DNA of 64,000 bases from Clostridia bacterium (GTDB taxonomy: Bacteria; Bacillota; Clostridia; Oscillospirales; Acutalibacteraceae). The stretch lies in NCBI GenBank assembly GCA_017410325.1, contig JAFQRA010000034.1, forward strand, positions 1 through 64,000, in the 5' to 3' direction. The notes beneath the pieces were generated by a model. The model saw nothing but the letters and a program-made list of their open reading frames with translations, made no database searches and was not told where the DNA came from. A program made the translations under genes and the position numbers. Positions within the stretch are counted from its first letter, which is position 1, and each line of letters begins with the position of its first letter. Below are positions 38,626 through 47,441 of the stretch, one piece after another.

Positions 38626-39465
38626 TTATTTGTAACTGTACGCTCTCACATAATCAACCACAAATGCGGTGGGAGGGGTATCGTTCTTCGTGATATCGCC
38701 TGCCCAGGATTTGGGGTCGGGTGTGCCGTTGGAGCCGCCTACCTCAACGGAAAGAATAAGGTACTGCGGAACCTGTGACGTGCCGCCGAAAGAGGTTCTG
38801 CCCGTTTCTACGCCGTTTATGTAGAAAATATACTCTTCCTCGTTCCACTCAAGGCCGTAGGTGTTGAATTCTTCGTAGGGATTGTTTGCCTTGAAGTTGC
38901 CCACACGCTTGCTCTTCAGGTCTTCGCCGTAGCCGTCGTAGTGTACGTTTGAGGTTATGCAGTCGCGCTTGAAAAGCTTGTTGCCGTAGTAGGGGGACTC
39001 CATAATGTCAATTTCCGCACCGTCTCTGCCCGAGCCGTCAACGTTTTCCATAGTGTAGGAATTCATCCAGAAGGCTGACCACAGTCCCGTGCCCTTGGGC
39101 AGAATACAGCGCACTTCAAAATAGCCGTAGGTTCGGTCGTAGAGATTTTTTGTAAACAGAATCTGCGAATAATAGCCTGCCGGCTGACCGCCTGCGCCCT
39201 CTTCGAGATACTTGGTGTAAATATAAAGGTTGCCGTCCTTTACCTCGGCCATACTCTTGTGCAGGTAACCGCCCTTGCGGACAAGAGCTCTGTCCGAATG
39301 GCCGTTAAGGCCCTGCCATTTTGTCGTGTCCAGGGTGTCACCCTCGAATTCATCGCTCCATTCGAGCACAAAATCGTCAAGGTTGATTTCCTTTTTCTGT
39401 AGCCCTAAAAGACCGCTGAAAAACGTGATGACTGCCATAAAAGCCGCAATTATTGACTGAAACAT
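38626..39465 (-). CDS. glycoside hydrolase family 16 (beta-glucanase/laminarinase-like)
   Basis: 279 residues. An N-terminal hydrophobic segment (about 1-22) acts as signal or anchor. The GH16 jelly roll begins LEWSDEFEGDTLDTTKW; the catalytic motif is GAEIDIMES (E-x-D-x-x-E, about residue 150). YGYFEVRCILPKGTGLWSAFWM and the C-terminal FVVDYVRAY are also typical. GH16 enzymes cleave beta-1,3/1,4-glucans, agarans or carrageenans; beta-glucan is the default guess. Located divergently from the MMPL gene. Confidence 0.94.
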   Translation of the reverse strand: MFQSIIAAFMAVITFFSGLLGLQKKEINLDDFVLEWSDEFEGDTLDTTKWQGLNGHSDRALVRKGGYLHKSMAEVKDGNLYIYTKYLEEGAGGQPAGYYSQILFTKNLYDRTYGYFEVRCILPKGTGLWSAFWMNSYTMENVDGSGRDGAEIDIMESPYYGNKLFKRDCITSNVHYDGYGEDLKSKRVGNFKANNPYEEFNTYGLEWNEEEYIFYINGVETGRTSFGGTSQVPQYLILSVEVGGSNGTPDPKSWAGDITKNDTPPTAFVVDYVRAYSYK

Positions 39466-39495
39466 AGTGCCGCCTCCGATATATTATGTACCTTT

Positions 39496-39525
39496 ATATT
39501 ACATTATCGGAATATGATTTGTCAA
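39496..39525 (-). promoter_or_regulatory. probable promoter of the GH16 gene
   Basis: Minus strand TTGACA (39525-39520) with TAATAT (39501-39496) 18 nt away. The -10 is imperfect. Confidence 0.45.
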
Positions 39526-39552
39526 TCTCAACAAGTTGTGCTTCCGTCTCGG

Positions 39553-39581
39553 AAATTTGTTAACAAATATTTAACAAATTT
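39553..39581 (+). promoter_or_regulatory. operator-like dyad upstream of the MMPL promoter
   Basis: Perfect 11-bp inverted repeat AAATTTGTTAA (39553-39563) and TTAACAAATTT (39571-39581) with a 7-nt centre, 11 nt upstream of the -35 hexamer. Too AT-rich and without T-run for a terminator; looks like a dimeric regulator site. Confidence 0.6.
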
Positions 39582-39592
39582 ATTTTACGGTG

Positions 39593-39621
39593 TTGAAACT
39601 GTTGTTGTAGTTTGGTATAAT
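39593..39621 (+). promoter_or_regulatory. sigma-A promoter for the MMPL gene
   Basis: TTGAAA (39593-39598), 17 nt, TATAAT (39616-39621) with extended TG at 39613-39614. Confidence 0.85.
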
Positions 39622-39667
39622 ACTAAATTGGTACGAAAGGGAAATTTCACAGAAAGGATAAAAGGAA

Positions 39668-42600
39668 ATGCTAAAGAAATTAGCAGGCTTTATTGTTGAC
39701 AAACGAAAGCTGCTTCTTGTTGTTGCCGCTGTTGTCTGCGTAATCAGCGCCGTGTTGCTCACGCAGGTAGAGGTCAATGAGGATATGACGAAATACCTCG
39801 CCGACGATTCGCCGATGAAAATCGGTCTGGATATAATGAACGAGGAATTTCCTGAGGCACCTACTACGCAGTCGGTAAGGGTTATGTTCGAGAATCTGCC
39901 CGAGGGGGAATGGGCAACGGTGCTCGGACGGCTTGAAAAAATGGAGTATGTTTCAAGCGTTGCTTACGATGAAAACAGCAGGTTTCATAACAACGACGGG
40001 TACACGCTCTATGTTCTGAACACGGATTATGCCTACGACAGCGAGGAGTTTGCCGCGATTGAGGCGGCGCTCGAAGACGGTGTTTCGGGCTACGATTACC
40101 AATGGCGCAGTAATGAGCTTGCCGCTATGCCCGATTTGCCGATATGGATTATCCTTGCGGCAGTGGGAATTTTGCTCATAATTCTGTTTGTTATGTGCGG
40201 CTCGTGGATTGAGCCCTTGCTCTTCCTTGCCGTGATAGGTGTTGCCGTGCTTATCAATATGGGTACAAATATTGTGCTCGGCAGCGTTTCAACAATAACG
40301 TTTTCAATTGCGTCTATCTTGCAGCTTGTTCTGTCGATGGACTATTCAATCATTCTCATCAACCGCTACAGGCAGGAAAAGCAAAAGAGCAACGACAATA
40401 TAAAGGCTATGAAAAAGGCTTTGCGCCGTGCCTTCCCGTCTATTGCTTCAAGCGCAATGACAACCGTTGTCGGCTTGCTTGCGCTCGTGTTTATGAGCTT
40501 TAAAATCGGTATGGATTTAGGTGTTGTGCTTGCAAAGGGCGTTGCTATAAGTATGCTCTGCGTTGTCACAATCCTGCCCGGTGTCATTCTTGCCTGCGAT
40601 AAGCTGATTGTAAAAACTGCCAAAAAGGAGCTTCATATTCCTACGGGCGGTGCAGGCAGACTCAGCTACCGTCTGCGCCATATAGTTGCGGCTGTTTTCG
40701 TCGTGCTTTTTGTGGGCAGCTATATTCTGCAGAGCATGACGGGAATTGTTTATACTCTCAAGGATGAAGACCCGATTGCGGATGTGTTTCCGACCGAAAG
40801 CCAGCTTGTCGTGGTTTATGAAACCAAGGACGAGGAGGCTGTTGCAAAGCTTGCCTCCGAAATTGAAAAAGACGAAAACGTAGTGTCTGTTATGGGTTAT
40901 TCAACAATGCTCAACAGACCCTATACCTCCGATAAGCTGCTGACTGCCGTTGCAGGTATGGCGGGCGATGTGCCGCTTGACGAGAGCGTAATCAAAATGC
41001 TCTATTACGATTATTATACGGGCGGTGAAACAGGCAAAATAACCGTAGGCGATTTCTTGAAATTTGTAAGCGAAAACGTTGTCGGCAATGAGCTTTTCGC
41101 CTCATATATTGATGCGGACAAAATGGGCGAGAGCCTTGATATGATAGGAAATTTCACCGATGCAAAGGCACTCACAACGCCTATGAACAGCAAGGAGATT
41201 TCCGCACTTTTCGGTATGCCCGAAAAGGATATAAGGGACTTGTATCTGCTTTATTTCACGACCAACGGCGGCGTTGACACGGGCACTATGTCCGTGCCTG
41301 TGTTTGCCGATTTCGTGCTCAATGAAGTTTCACAAAACGAAACCTACAGCGCATTTTTCGATGAGGAAACAAAGGCTCAGCTCTCCTCGCTTTCAATGTT
41401 CACAAAGCCCGACGAGCTCACAAAGCCCGTAACCTATACGGAAATTGCAGAGTTCTTGGGTCAGGACGAGGAAACGGCAAGAATGCTCTTTGCCTATTAC
41501 CACGCCTTTGAAAACGGCAGGCTCAATACAATCCGTCTGCTTTCGATGATGAATTCAATAAACGTCGAAAGCGCACAGGATTACAAGCTTTCCGTGCAGA
41601 CTGTTGTAAATTTCCTTTCAGATAACAAAGACAGCCTCGGAGATATGATGGATGAGGCACAGGCGGCGCAGATTGCCACGGCAAAAACAATGGTCAACGC
41701 CTGCATTGACGGCACGGAATACAAGCCGGGTGAGCTTGCAGCCCTCACGGGTATGGAAAAGAGTCAGGCTCAGCAGCTTTACCTGCTTTATTTAAGCGGA
41801 CACGGCGACACGTCCTCGTGGAAAATGAGTGTTGAGCAGTTTATTTCCTTCCTCAATTCCGATGTGCTTACAAACCCCGACTACGCAAGTATGATTGACG
41901 GCGAAGCCGCCTCAATGCTCACTTCCGCCCAAACGGTTATATCCTCTGTTATTGACGGTAAAGAGTATTCCGCCGCCGAAATGTCGGAAATGCTCGGCGG
42001 TATGAGTGATATGCTCACCCCCGAAATGATGGAGCTTGCCTATATCTTCAAGGCAGGTATCGATTCAAGCGACCCCGAATGGACTATGTCCATTGAGCAG
42101 ATGTTCAACCACCTTGTAAACGATATGGTCAAGGACCCTCGTTTCGATGCGGTTATTGATACATCGACAAGAGATATGCTCTCCTCTGCGCAGACACAGC
42201 TTTCCGACGGTAAGCTGCAGCTTGTTTCGCCCGACTATTCCCGAATGATAATCAACAATATCTATCTCGACGAGTCGCCCGAAACAACAGCCTTCTTTGA
42301 TAATCTTCACGCAACGCTGAAAGAAAATTTAAGCGGTGAATATTACCTTATCGGCAACAGCGCAATGAACTACGAAATGCAGCAGACCTTTGATAAGGAG
42401 CTTATTTTCATCACGGCGCTGACCATAATCGCCATCTTTATAGTTGTTGCAATTACCTTCCGTTCGCTTGTTGTGCCTGCGGTGCTTGTGCTTCTTGTTC
42501 AGTGCGGTGTTTATATCACGGTTGCTTTCCTCGGCTTGCAGGGCAGCACTATATATTATCTTGCGCTGCTGATTGTAGAATGTATCCTTATGGGCTCGAC

Positions 42601-42934
42601 GATAGACTACGGTATTCTGTTTACAAACTACTACCGTGAAAGCCGCCGTAAGCTGCCAAAGAAGGAATCGCTTGAAGCAGCCTACGCGGGCTCAATACAC
42701 ACGGTCATGACCTCGGGTCTGATTATGATACTCGTCACTGCAATTGTCGGCAAATTCTTTGAAAACCCGACCATCGGCCAGATTTGTACAACAATTTCAA
42801 TCGGCAGCTTCAGCGCCGTACTGCTTATTCTTGTCGTTCTGCCCGGTATGCTCGGCAGCCTTGACAGGTTTGTTGCGGGCAAGGACAGGCTGAAGCCCGA
42901 AAAGAAAAAGGACGATATAAAACAGAAAAGATAA
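39668..42934 (+). CDS. MMPL/RND-family transporter with repeat-containing outer loop
   Basis: 1088 residues. Membrane helix 1 is at about 14-34; helices 2-7 at about 155-350; helices 8-12 at about 905-1070. GTNIVLGSVSTITFSIASI and LVLSMDYSIILINRY (with the functional Asp-Tyr pair) and the matching MGSTIDYGILFTNYY in the second half identify the MMPL superfamily, proton-driven exporters of lipids or other hydrophobic compounds. The second outer loop (about 355-895) is unusually long and contains about five diverged repeats of 80-95 residues, each with a pattern like LYLLYxxxxG..MSVxxFxxFL (near 444, 522, 605, 703, 787). AAAGGA precedes the ATG. Single gene with its own dyad-linked promoter and terminator. 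Confidence 0.9.
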   Translation: MLKKLAGFIVDKRKLLLVVAAVVCVISAVLLTQVEVNEDMTKYLADDSPMKIGLDIMNEEFPEAPTTQSVRVMFENLPEGEWATVLGRLEKMEYVSSVAYDENSRFHNNDGYTLYVLNTDYAYDSEEFAAIEAALEDGVSGYDYQWRSNELAAMPDLPIWIILAAVGILLIILFVMCGSWIEPLLFLAVIGVAVLINMGTNIVLGSVSTITFSIASILQLVLSMDYSIILINRYRQEKQKSNDNIKAMKKALRRAFPSIASSAMTTVVGLLALVFMSFKIGMDLGVVLAKGVAISMLCVVTILPGVILACDKLIVKTAKKELHIPTGGAGRLSYRLRHIVAAVFVVLFVGSYILQSMTGIVYTLKDEDPIADVFPTESQLVVVYETKDEEAVAKLASEIEKDENVVSVMGYSTMLNRPYTSDKLLTAVAGMAGDVPLDESVIKMLYYDYYTGGETGKITVGDFLKFVSENVVGNELFASYIDADKMGESLDMIGNFTDAKALTTPMNSKEISALFGMPEKDIRDLYLLYFTTNGGVDTGTMSVPVFADFVLNEVSQNETYSAFFDEETKAQLSSLSMFTKPDELTKPVTYTEIAEFLGQDEETARMLFAYYHAFENGRLNTIRLLSMMNSINVESAQDYKLSVQTVVNFLSDNKDSLGDMMDEAQAAQIATAKTMVNACIDGTEYKPGELAALTGMEKSQAQQLYLLYLSGHGDTSSWKMSVEQFISFLNSDVLTNPDYASMIDGEAASMLTSAQTVISSVIDGKEYSAAEMSEMLGGMSDMLTPEMMELAYIFKAGIDSSDPEWTMSIEQMFNHLVNDMVKDPRFDAVIDTSTRDMLSSAQTQLSDGKLQLVSPDYSRMIINNIYLDESPETTAFFDNLHATLKENLSGEYYLIGNSAMNYEMQQTFDKELIFITALTIIAIFIVVAITFRSLVVPAVLVLLVQCGVYITVAFLGLQGSTIYYLALLIVECILMGSTIDYGILFTNYYRESRRKLPKKESLEAAYAGSIHTVMTSGLIMILVTAIVGKFFENPTIGQICTTISIGSFSAVLLILVVLPGMLGSLDRFVAGKDRLKPEKKKDDIKQKR

Positions 42935-42937
42935 CTT

Positions 42938-42968
42938 AAAAAACCGCCGACAGCTGTCAGCGGTTTTT
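42938..42968 (+). terminator. terminator of the MMPL gene
   Basis: AAACCGC-C-GACAG and CTGTC-A-GCGGTTT pair around a minimal loop, followed by TTTT. Confidence 0.8.
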
Positions 42969-42969
42969 T

Positions 42970-43195
42970 AAATGCAAAGTGCAAAGTTCAAAATGCAAAA
43001 TTGTGGGAGGGCTCCGCCCTCACCCATTTGTAAAAACTATTATCTCATATTTATTATCTTTTATCTCTTATCTTGCGTTGCTCCTATATCGTTTAGATAA
43101 TAGATAAGAGATAATATTAAATAGATAATAATTATAAAAATGGAGCGAAGCGACCCTTAACTTTGCACTTTGCATTTTGCACTCTGCATTAATTA
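42970..43195. repeat. intergenic repeat with TGCAAAGTGCAAAG ends and GATAAGAGATAAT core
   Basis: The left end (AATGCAAAGTGCAAAGTTC.. near 42973) and right end (CTTTGCACTTTGCATTTTGC near 43162-43190) are inverted copies. The core has TTATCTCTTATCT (43059-43075) facing AGATAAGAGATAATATTAAA (about 43100-43122). A GC-rich GGGAGGGCTCCGCCCTC palindrome lies at 43004-43020. The core is shared with 47326-47420. No gene. Confidence 0.7.
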
Positions 43196-43203
43196 TAAGT
43201 TGT

Positions 43204-43231
43204 TTGACATTTTTCTATTATAATGTATAAT
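43204..43231 (+). promoter_or_regulatory. sigma-A promoter for the ABC exporter genes
   Basis: TTGACA (43204-43209), 16 nt, TATAAT (43226-43231), 36 nt before ATG 43268. Confidence 0.82.
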
Positions 43232-43267
43232 TAGAATTTAGTGTTTTGAAAAGGGAGGTTGGAAAGA

Positions 43268-45088
43268 ATGAGAGGAAGCGTTGATTTCAAGGCAAAGGCG
43301 CATATTTTCCGCAACACGGCTTTTATGCTCAGGTGCGGTCTTAAGTGTGCGCCCGTATCTATGTTTCTTATTCTTTCTGCATACATAGCCGAAAACGTGT
43401 ATTATTCAGTTGTCGTCAGTGTTATGTTTTTGCAGACGGCTCTTGAAATAATCGAGGGTAACGGCAGCTTTAAGGAGTTTGTAATTAAAATAGGTCTTAT
43501 TATTCTGGGCAAGCTGCTCATTGACCTTTACGCCTATATTGATTTTCACCCCGTCAGGGAGCGGTTTGAAATCAAGTGTGAGGGCTATATCAACAATATG
43601 ATATTCAAAAAGGCTCAGCAGGTTGAGCTTGCCTGCTACGAGGATCCCGACTTTTTCGATAATTACAACCGTGCCACCTGGCTTGTCGAAAGGGGCGGCT
43701 ACAAGCGTATTATCGAGGGCACGGGCTGGACTTTGGGCTCGGTTGTGAGCATAGTGGTGCTTGCCGTTTATCTCTATCAGCTTGACCCGTTTCTGCTTGC
43801 CTTTGTTGCGTGTCCCTTGCTGGTTATGTTCTTCCGCGTAAAGCGAAACGCGGTTGAATTTGCCCGTGAAAAGGAAATGACGCCCTTTGAAAGACAGAAG
43901 GATTACACGAGAAGAACCGTGCTTCTCAAGGATTTTGCAAAGGAAATCAAAACAACGGACATATTTACCGTAGTCAAGCGCCGCTTCAAGCAGGCGATAG
44001 AAGACAATATGCAGGTTATTAAAAAGTACGGCTGGCGAATAGCCTTACTGGAGGCCCTGAGCGACTTTTTCGGCGAGGTTATTCCCGTGGGCGGCGGCTT
44101 CGGCTACGGTTGTTACCGCCTTATCGTTCTTGAAAACCTTGCGGTTTCGGATTTTTCCGTGCTGGTTGCGGCAATAACAAACTGCCGTAACAAGCTCAAC
44201 CAATTGGCGCACTATTTTACAATGCAGCAGAAGCACTGCCTTTGGGTGCAGAATCTGCGTGAATTCCTTGAATATGAGCCTAAAATCAAGAGCGGCGAAA
44301 TCATTCCCGACGAATTTGAAAGCCTTGAATTCCGCAACGTTTCCTTCCGCTATTCCGAGAAAAAGGATTATACTCTCAGAAACGTTTCCTTTAAAATCAA
44401 CAAGGGCGAAAGCATAGCCATCGTCGGCCACAACGGCGCAGGCAAAACAACGCTTTCAAAGCTGATGATGCGCCTTTATGACGTTTCCGAGGGCGAAATT
44501 CTTTACAACGGCGTCAATATAAAGGAATACGATTTGCACAGATACCGTGAAAAATTTGCAAGTGTTTTTCAGGATTACCGCATTTTTGCAATGACGGTTG
44601 CGGAAAACGTGCTCATACGCGAGGTGGATGAAAGCAATGTTTCCGTTGCGCAAAGGGCACTTGAAATGAGTGGCGTTGCAGATAAAATTGCCGACCTGCC
44701 CGACGGAATAAACAACATTCTCACCAAGGAGTTTGACGAAAATGGAGCCTCGCTTTCGGGCGGCGAAAGCCAGAAGGTGACTATTGCAAGAATGCTCGCA
44801 AAGCAGTTTGACGTTGCAATTCTCGACGAGCCCTCGTCTGCGCTTGACCCCGTTGCCGAATCGAAAATGTATGATAACCTGATGCAAGGCACGAAGGGCA
44901 AAACCGTTGTTTACATTTCTCACCGCCTTTCCAGTGCCACACGAAGCGACAATATTCTCGTCTTTGCCGACGGTGAGCTGATTGAGCAGGGTACACACGA
45001 GGCGCTTATGGCGGAAAACGGCGAATACTGCAGAATGTTCACGCTTCAGGCCTCCGGCTACAGAGAGGAGGGTGAGGACGATGAATAA
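43268..45088 (+). CDS. ABC exporter half-transporter, subunit 1
   Basis: 606 residues: membrane domain (about 1-330, with helices near 25-45, 70-90, 150-175, 175-195) and ATPase domain. Walker A is GHNGAGKTT (about 387), signature LSGGES (about 496), Walker B VAILDEPSSALDP (about 517), H-loop YISHRLS. ATG 43268 is chosen with AGGGAGG 9 nt upstream; a TTG at 43259 touches the ribosome site. It overlaps the next gene, also a half-transporter, by 8 nt, so the two likely form a heterodimeric exporter. Substrate unknown; such pairs often export peptides, lipids or drugs. Confidence 0.93.
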   Translation: MRGSVDFKAKAHIFRNTAFMLRCGLKCAPVSMFLILSAYIAENVYYSVVVSVMFLQTALEIIEGNGSFKEFVIKIGLIILGKLLIDLYAYIDFHPVRERFEIKCEGYINNMIFKKAQQVELACYEDPDFFDNYNRATWLVERGGYKRIIEGTGWTLGSVVSIVVLAVYLYQLDPFLLAFVACPLLVMFFRVKRNAVEFAREKEMTPFERQKDYTRRTVLLKDFAKEIKTTDIFTVVKRRFKQAIEDNMQVIKKYGWRIALLEALSDFFGEVIPVGGGFGYGCYRLIVLENLAVSDFSVLVAAITNCRNKLNQLAHYFTMQQKHCLWVQNLREFLEYEPKIKSGEIIPDEFESLEFRNVSFRYSEKKDYTLRNVSFKINKGESIAIVGHNGAGKTTLSKLMMRLYDVSEGEILYNGVNIKEYDLHRYREKFASVFQDYRIFAMTVAENVLIREVDESNVSVAQRALEMSGVADKIADLPDGINNILTKEFDENGASLSGGESQKVTIARMLAKQFDVAILDEPSSALDPVAESKMYDNLMQGTKGKTVVYISHRLSSATRSDNILVFADGELIEQGTHEALMAENGEYCRMFTLQASGYREEGEDDE

Positions 45089-46892
45089 GAAAAACAGCCG
45101 TAAAGAGAAGGCGCACAGCATAAGAAACTATATTTTTATGCTCCGCTTTATTTCTAAAAACTCACCGTTCCTTTTGGTTACGTATATTCTTGCGGACATA
45201 CTGACAAATCTGCCGTGGCTGCTTTCAAACGTAGTGCTTCTCAAATATATTATTGACATTGTAACTCAAGGGTCGGGCTACGGCAGAATAGCCGTTGCAC
45301 TCGGAATTTTTGCGGCGGCTATAGTTCTGGGCAACCTTTTCAACACGGTTGTCTATGAAATTTATCTGCCCAAGCAGAAGGAAAAGCTTTATTACAAGCT
45401 CTATTCCGATATTTACGAAAAAGCGGCAAGGATGGATTTTTCGTCCTACGATGACCCGTCCTTTTACAACGATTTCGTGCTTGCGATGAACTCAATGAGC
45501 GACAGAACGGAAAGCGTTATCAACAGCACGCAGCGCATAGTCAGCAACCTGTTTTCGATTTTCACAATAACCGCCGTTATAGCCACCATTGACCCCGTAA
45601 GCTTCCTGTTCGTTATTGCCTGCGTTGCGATAATGATACCTACGGGCAGGCTTATAGGCAAGGTCAACGTGGATAAAAAACAGGCAATGACACCGCTTGA
45701 CAGAAAGAATCTTTATTTCTCCCGTGTGTTCTATCTGCAGGATTACGCAAAGGAGCTGCGCCTTAATCCTGCGGGCGAAATGATAGAGCGCAGGTACGTA
45801 AAAAACATTTCCGACAGACTCAAAACGATTAATCCCTACCTGTGGAAGCAGTGTATGCTCTATTTTTCGCAGGAAAGTCTGCCGCTGACGCTTCTTATCA
45901 GCTTCGGAGTCACGGTTTATATGGGCTATCAGGCGATAGTTACCAAAGAGGTAAGCCTCGGCGATTTTGCCGCAATCTTCAACGGCGTTACGGTTGTCAG
46001 CAACAGCGCCTTTGCGATTACAACCTGGTTTGCCGTAACCTTCCGCGAAAACGGGCTTTTCGTTGAAAAGTTCAGAAGATTTATGAACGCAGAAGAAAAA
46101 ATCAAGGATGGCACGCTTGAAACAAAGCTCGGCAAGCCCGAAGCAATCAGGCTGGAAAACGTATCGTTTACCTATCCCGGCAATACGGAGCCCACACTGA
46201 AAAACATAAACCTTGAAATAAAGCCGTATCAGAAAATAGCACTCGTCGGCTACAACGGCGCAGGCAAAACAACGCTGACAAACCTGCTGTTAAGGCTGTA
46301 CGACGTAACGGAGGGTATAATTACCGTAGGCGGTAAGAATATAAAAGAATGGAAAATTAAGTCCTACCACGAAAACTACGCCGCCGTATTTCAGGATTTC
46401 TCGCTATTCGGTGCCACGCTCGGCGAAAACGTGGCAATGAATGCAAGCCCCGACAGCCAAAGGGTATTAAAGTCACTTGCGGAAAGCAGCTTCAACAAAA
46501 GCCTGCCCGAGGGTACGGACACCGTGCTGCTCAGGGAATTTGACGAAAACGGGCTTTCTCTTTCGGGCGGCGAAGCACAGAAGGTTGCCGTTGCAAGGGC
46601 CTTTTATAAGGACTGTCCTTTTGCAATTCTTGACGAGCCCAGCGCAAACCTGGACCCCGTTTCGGAGTATTCGCTCAACGAAGCAATGTCAAGAGCTGCC
46701 CGTGACAAGACGGTTATCTTTATTTCCCACCGCCTGTCAACCACGGTTATGGCGGACGTGATTTATATGCTCGAAAACGGCGAAATTGTCGAAAGCGGCA
46801 GCCACGAGGAGCTGATGGCGAAAAACGGAAAGTACGCCTATATGTTCCGCCTGCAGGCAGAGAAATACAAGGACAGCCCGACGGCTAAATAA
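45081..46892 (+). CDS. ABC exporter half-transporter, subunit 2
   Basis: 603 residues with membrane domain (about 1-325) and ATPase domain: Walker A GYNGAGKTT (about 391), signature LSGGEA (about 494), Walker B FAILDEPSANLDP (about 514), H-loop FISHRLS. The start ATG lies inside the last codons of subunit 1 (8-nt overlap). Both subunits keep the Glu after Walker B, so both ATP sites may be active, unlike many heterodimeric exporters with one degenerate site. The rnpB promoter begins at the stop codon. Confidence 0.93.
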   Translation: MNKKNSRKEKAHSIRNYIFMLRFISKNSPFLLVTYILADILTNLPWLLSNVVLLKYIIDIVTQGSGYGRIAVALGIFAAAIVLGNLFNTVVYEIYLPKQKEKLYYKLYSDIYEKAARMDFSSYDDPSFYNDFVLAMNSMSDRTESVINSTQRIVSNLFSIFTITAVIATIDPVSFLFVIACVAIMIPTGRLIGKVNVDKKQAMTPLDRKNLYFSRVFYLQDYAKELRLNPAGEMIERRYVKNISDRLKTINPYLWKQCMLYFSQESLPLTLLISFGVTVYMGYQAIVTKEVSLGDFAAIFNGVTVVSNSAFAITTWFAVTFRENGLFVEKFRRFMNAEEKIKDGTLETKLGKPEAIRLENVSFTYPGNTEPTLKNINLEIKPYQKIALVGYNGAGKTTLTNLLLRLYDVTEGIITVGGKNIKEWKIKSYHENYAAVFQDFSLFGATLGENVAMNASPDSQRVLKSLAESSFNKSLPEGTDTVLLREFDENGLSLSGGEAQKVAVARAFYKDCPFAILDEPSANLDPVSEYSLNEAMSRAARDKTVIFISHRLSTTVMADVIYMLENGEIVESGSHEELMAKNGKYAYMFRLQAEKYKDSPTAK

Positions 46893-46921
46893 TTGACATA
46901 TACAAAAAAATAATATAAAAT
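46893..46921 (+). promoter_or_regulatory. promoter of the RNase P RNA gene
   Basis: TTGACA (46893-46898), 17 nt, TAAAAT (46916-46921). The -35 begins at the base after the ABC gene stop. A GTGCTTTT/AAAAGCAC hairpin (46926-46946) lies between it and the mature 5' end. Confidence 0.65.
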
Positions 46922-46948
46922 ATAAGTGCTTTTTTTACAAAAGCACAG

Positions 46949-47301
46949 CACAAGCGGATTGGGCAGCTGCGGCAGCAGGGACTTATCACCCCTGCGCTGA
47001 GGAAAGTCCGGGCTTCACAGAGCAGGATAACGGCTAACGGCCGCCGAGGGTGACCTTAGGGAAAGTGCAACAGAGATATACCGCCTGCTTAATGCAGGTA
47101 AGGGTGGAAAGGCGAGGTAAGAGCTCACCGGCGTGCAGGAGACTGCACGGCCCTGCAAACCCTATCCGAAGCAACACCGACCGAAGTGGCTTGCTCGGCC
47201 CATACTTCAACGGGTGGCGTGAGCCCTGCGGCAACGCAGGGCCAAGAAAGATAGTTGCCTTAAATGACAGAACCCGGCTTACAGATCCGCTTGTGTTTTT
47301 T
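46949..47301 (+). ncRNA. rnpB: RNase P RNA
   Basis: Contains the conserved P RNA core GAGGAAAGTCCGGGCTTCAC (about 47000-47019), GGCTAACGGCCGCCGAGGGTGA, GGGTGGAAAGGCGAGGTAAGAGC, CACCGGCG and the 3' ACAGAACCCGGCTTA box. The ends pair as P1: CACAAGCGGAT (46949-46959) with ATCCGCTTGTG (47285-47295), then a T7 run that doubles as terminator. It is the catalytic subunit for maturation of tRNA 5' ends. About 347 nt. Confidence 0.96.
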
Positions 47302-47325
47302 TATTGTTGAAAGTATCCGCTATCT

Positions 47326-47420
47326 CATAGTTGTTATCTATTATCTCTTATCTCACATTGGTTTTAAGTTATTATTCAAATAAAAGATAAGAGATAATAT
47401 TTAATAGATAATAGTTGGGT
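47326..47420. repeat. GATAAGAGATAAT repeat, second copy
   Basis: ATTATCTCTTATCT (about 47341-47354) faces AGATAAGAGATAATATTTAATAGATAATA (about 47385-47413) as in the core of 42970-43195. It fills the gap between rnpB and the LCP gene. Confidence 0.7.
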
Positions 47421-47441
47421 ATGTAAGGGAGGGAAGAACGA

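Noticed and set aside
47050..47310. 86-codon frame inside 46949-47301
   Set aside because: The region is RNase P RNA.
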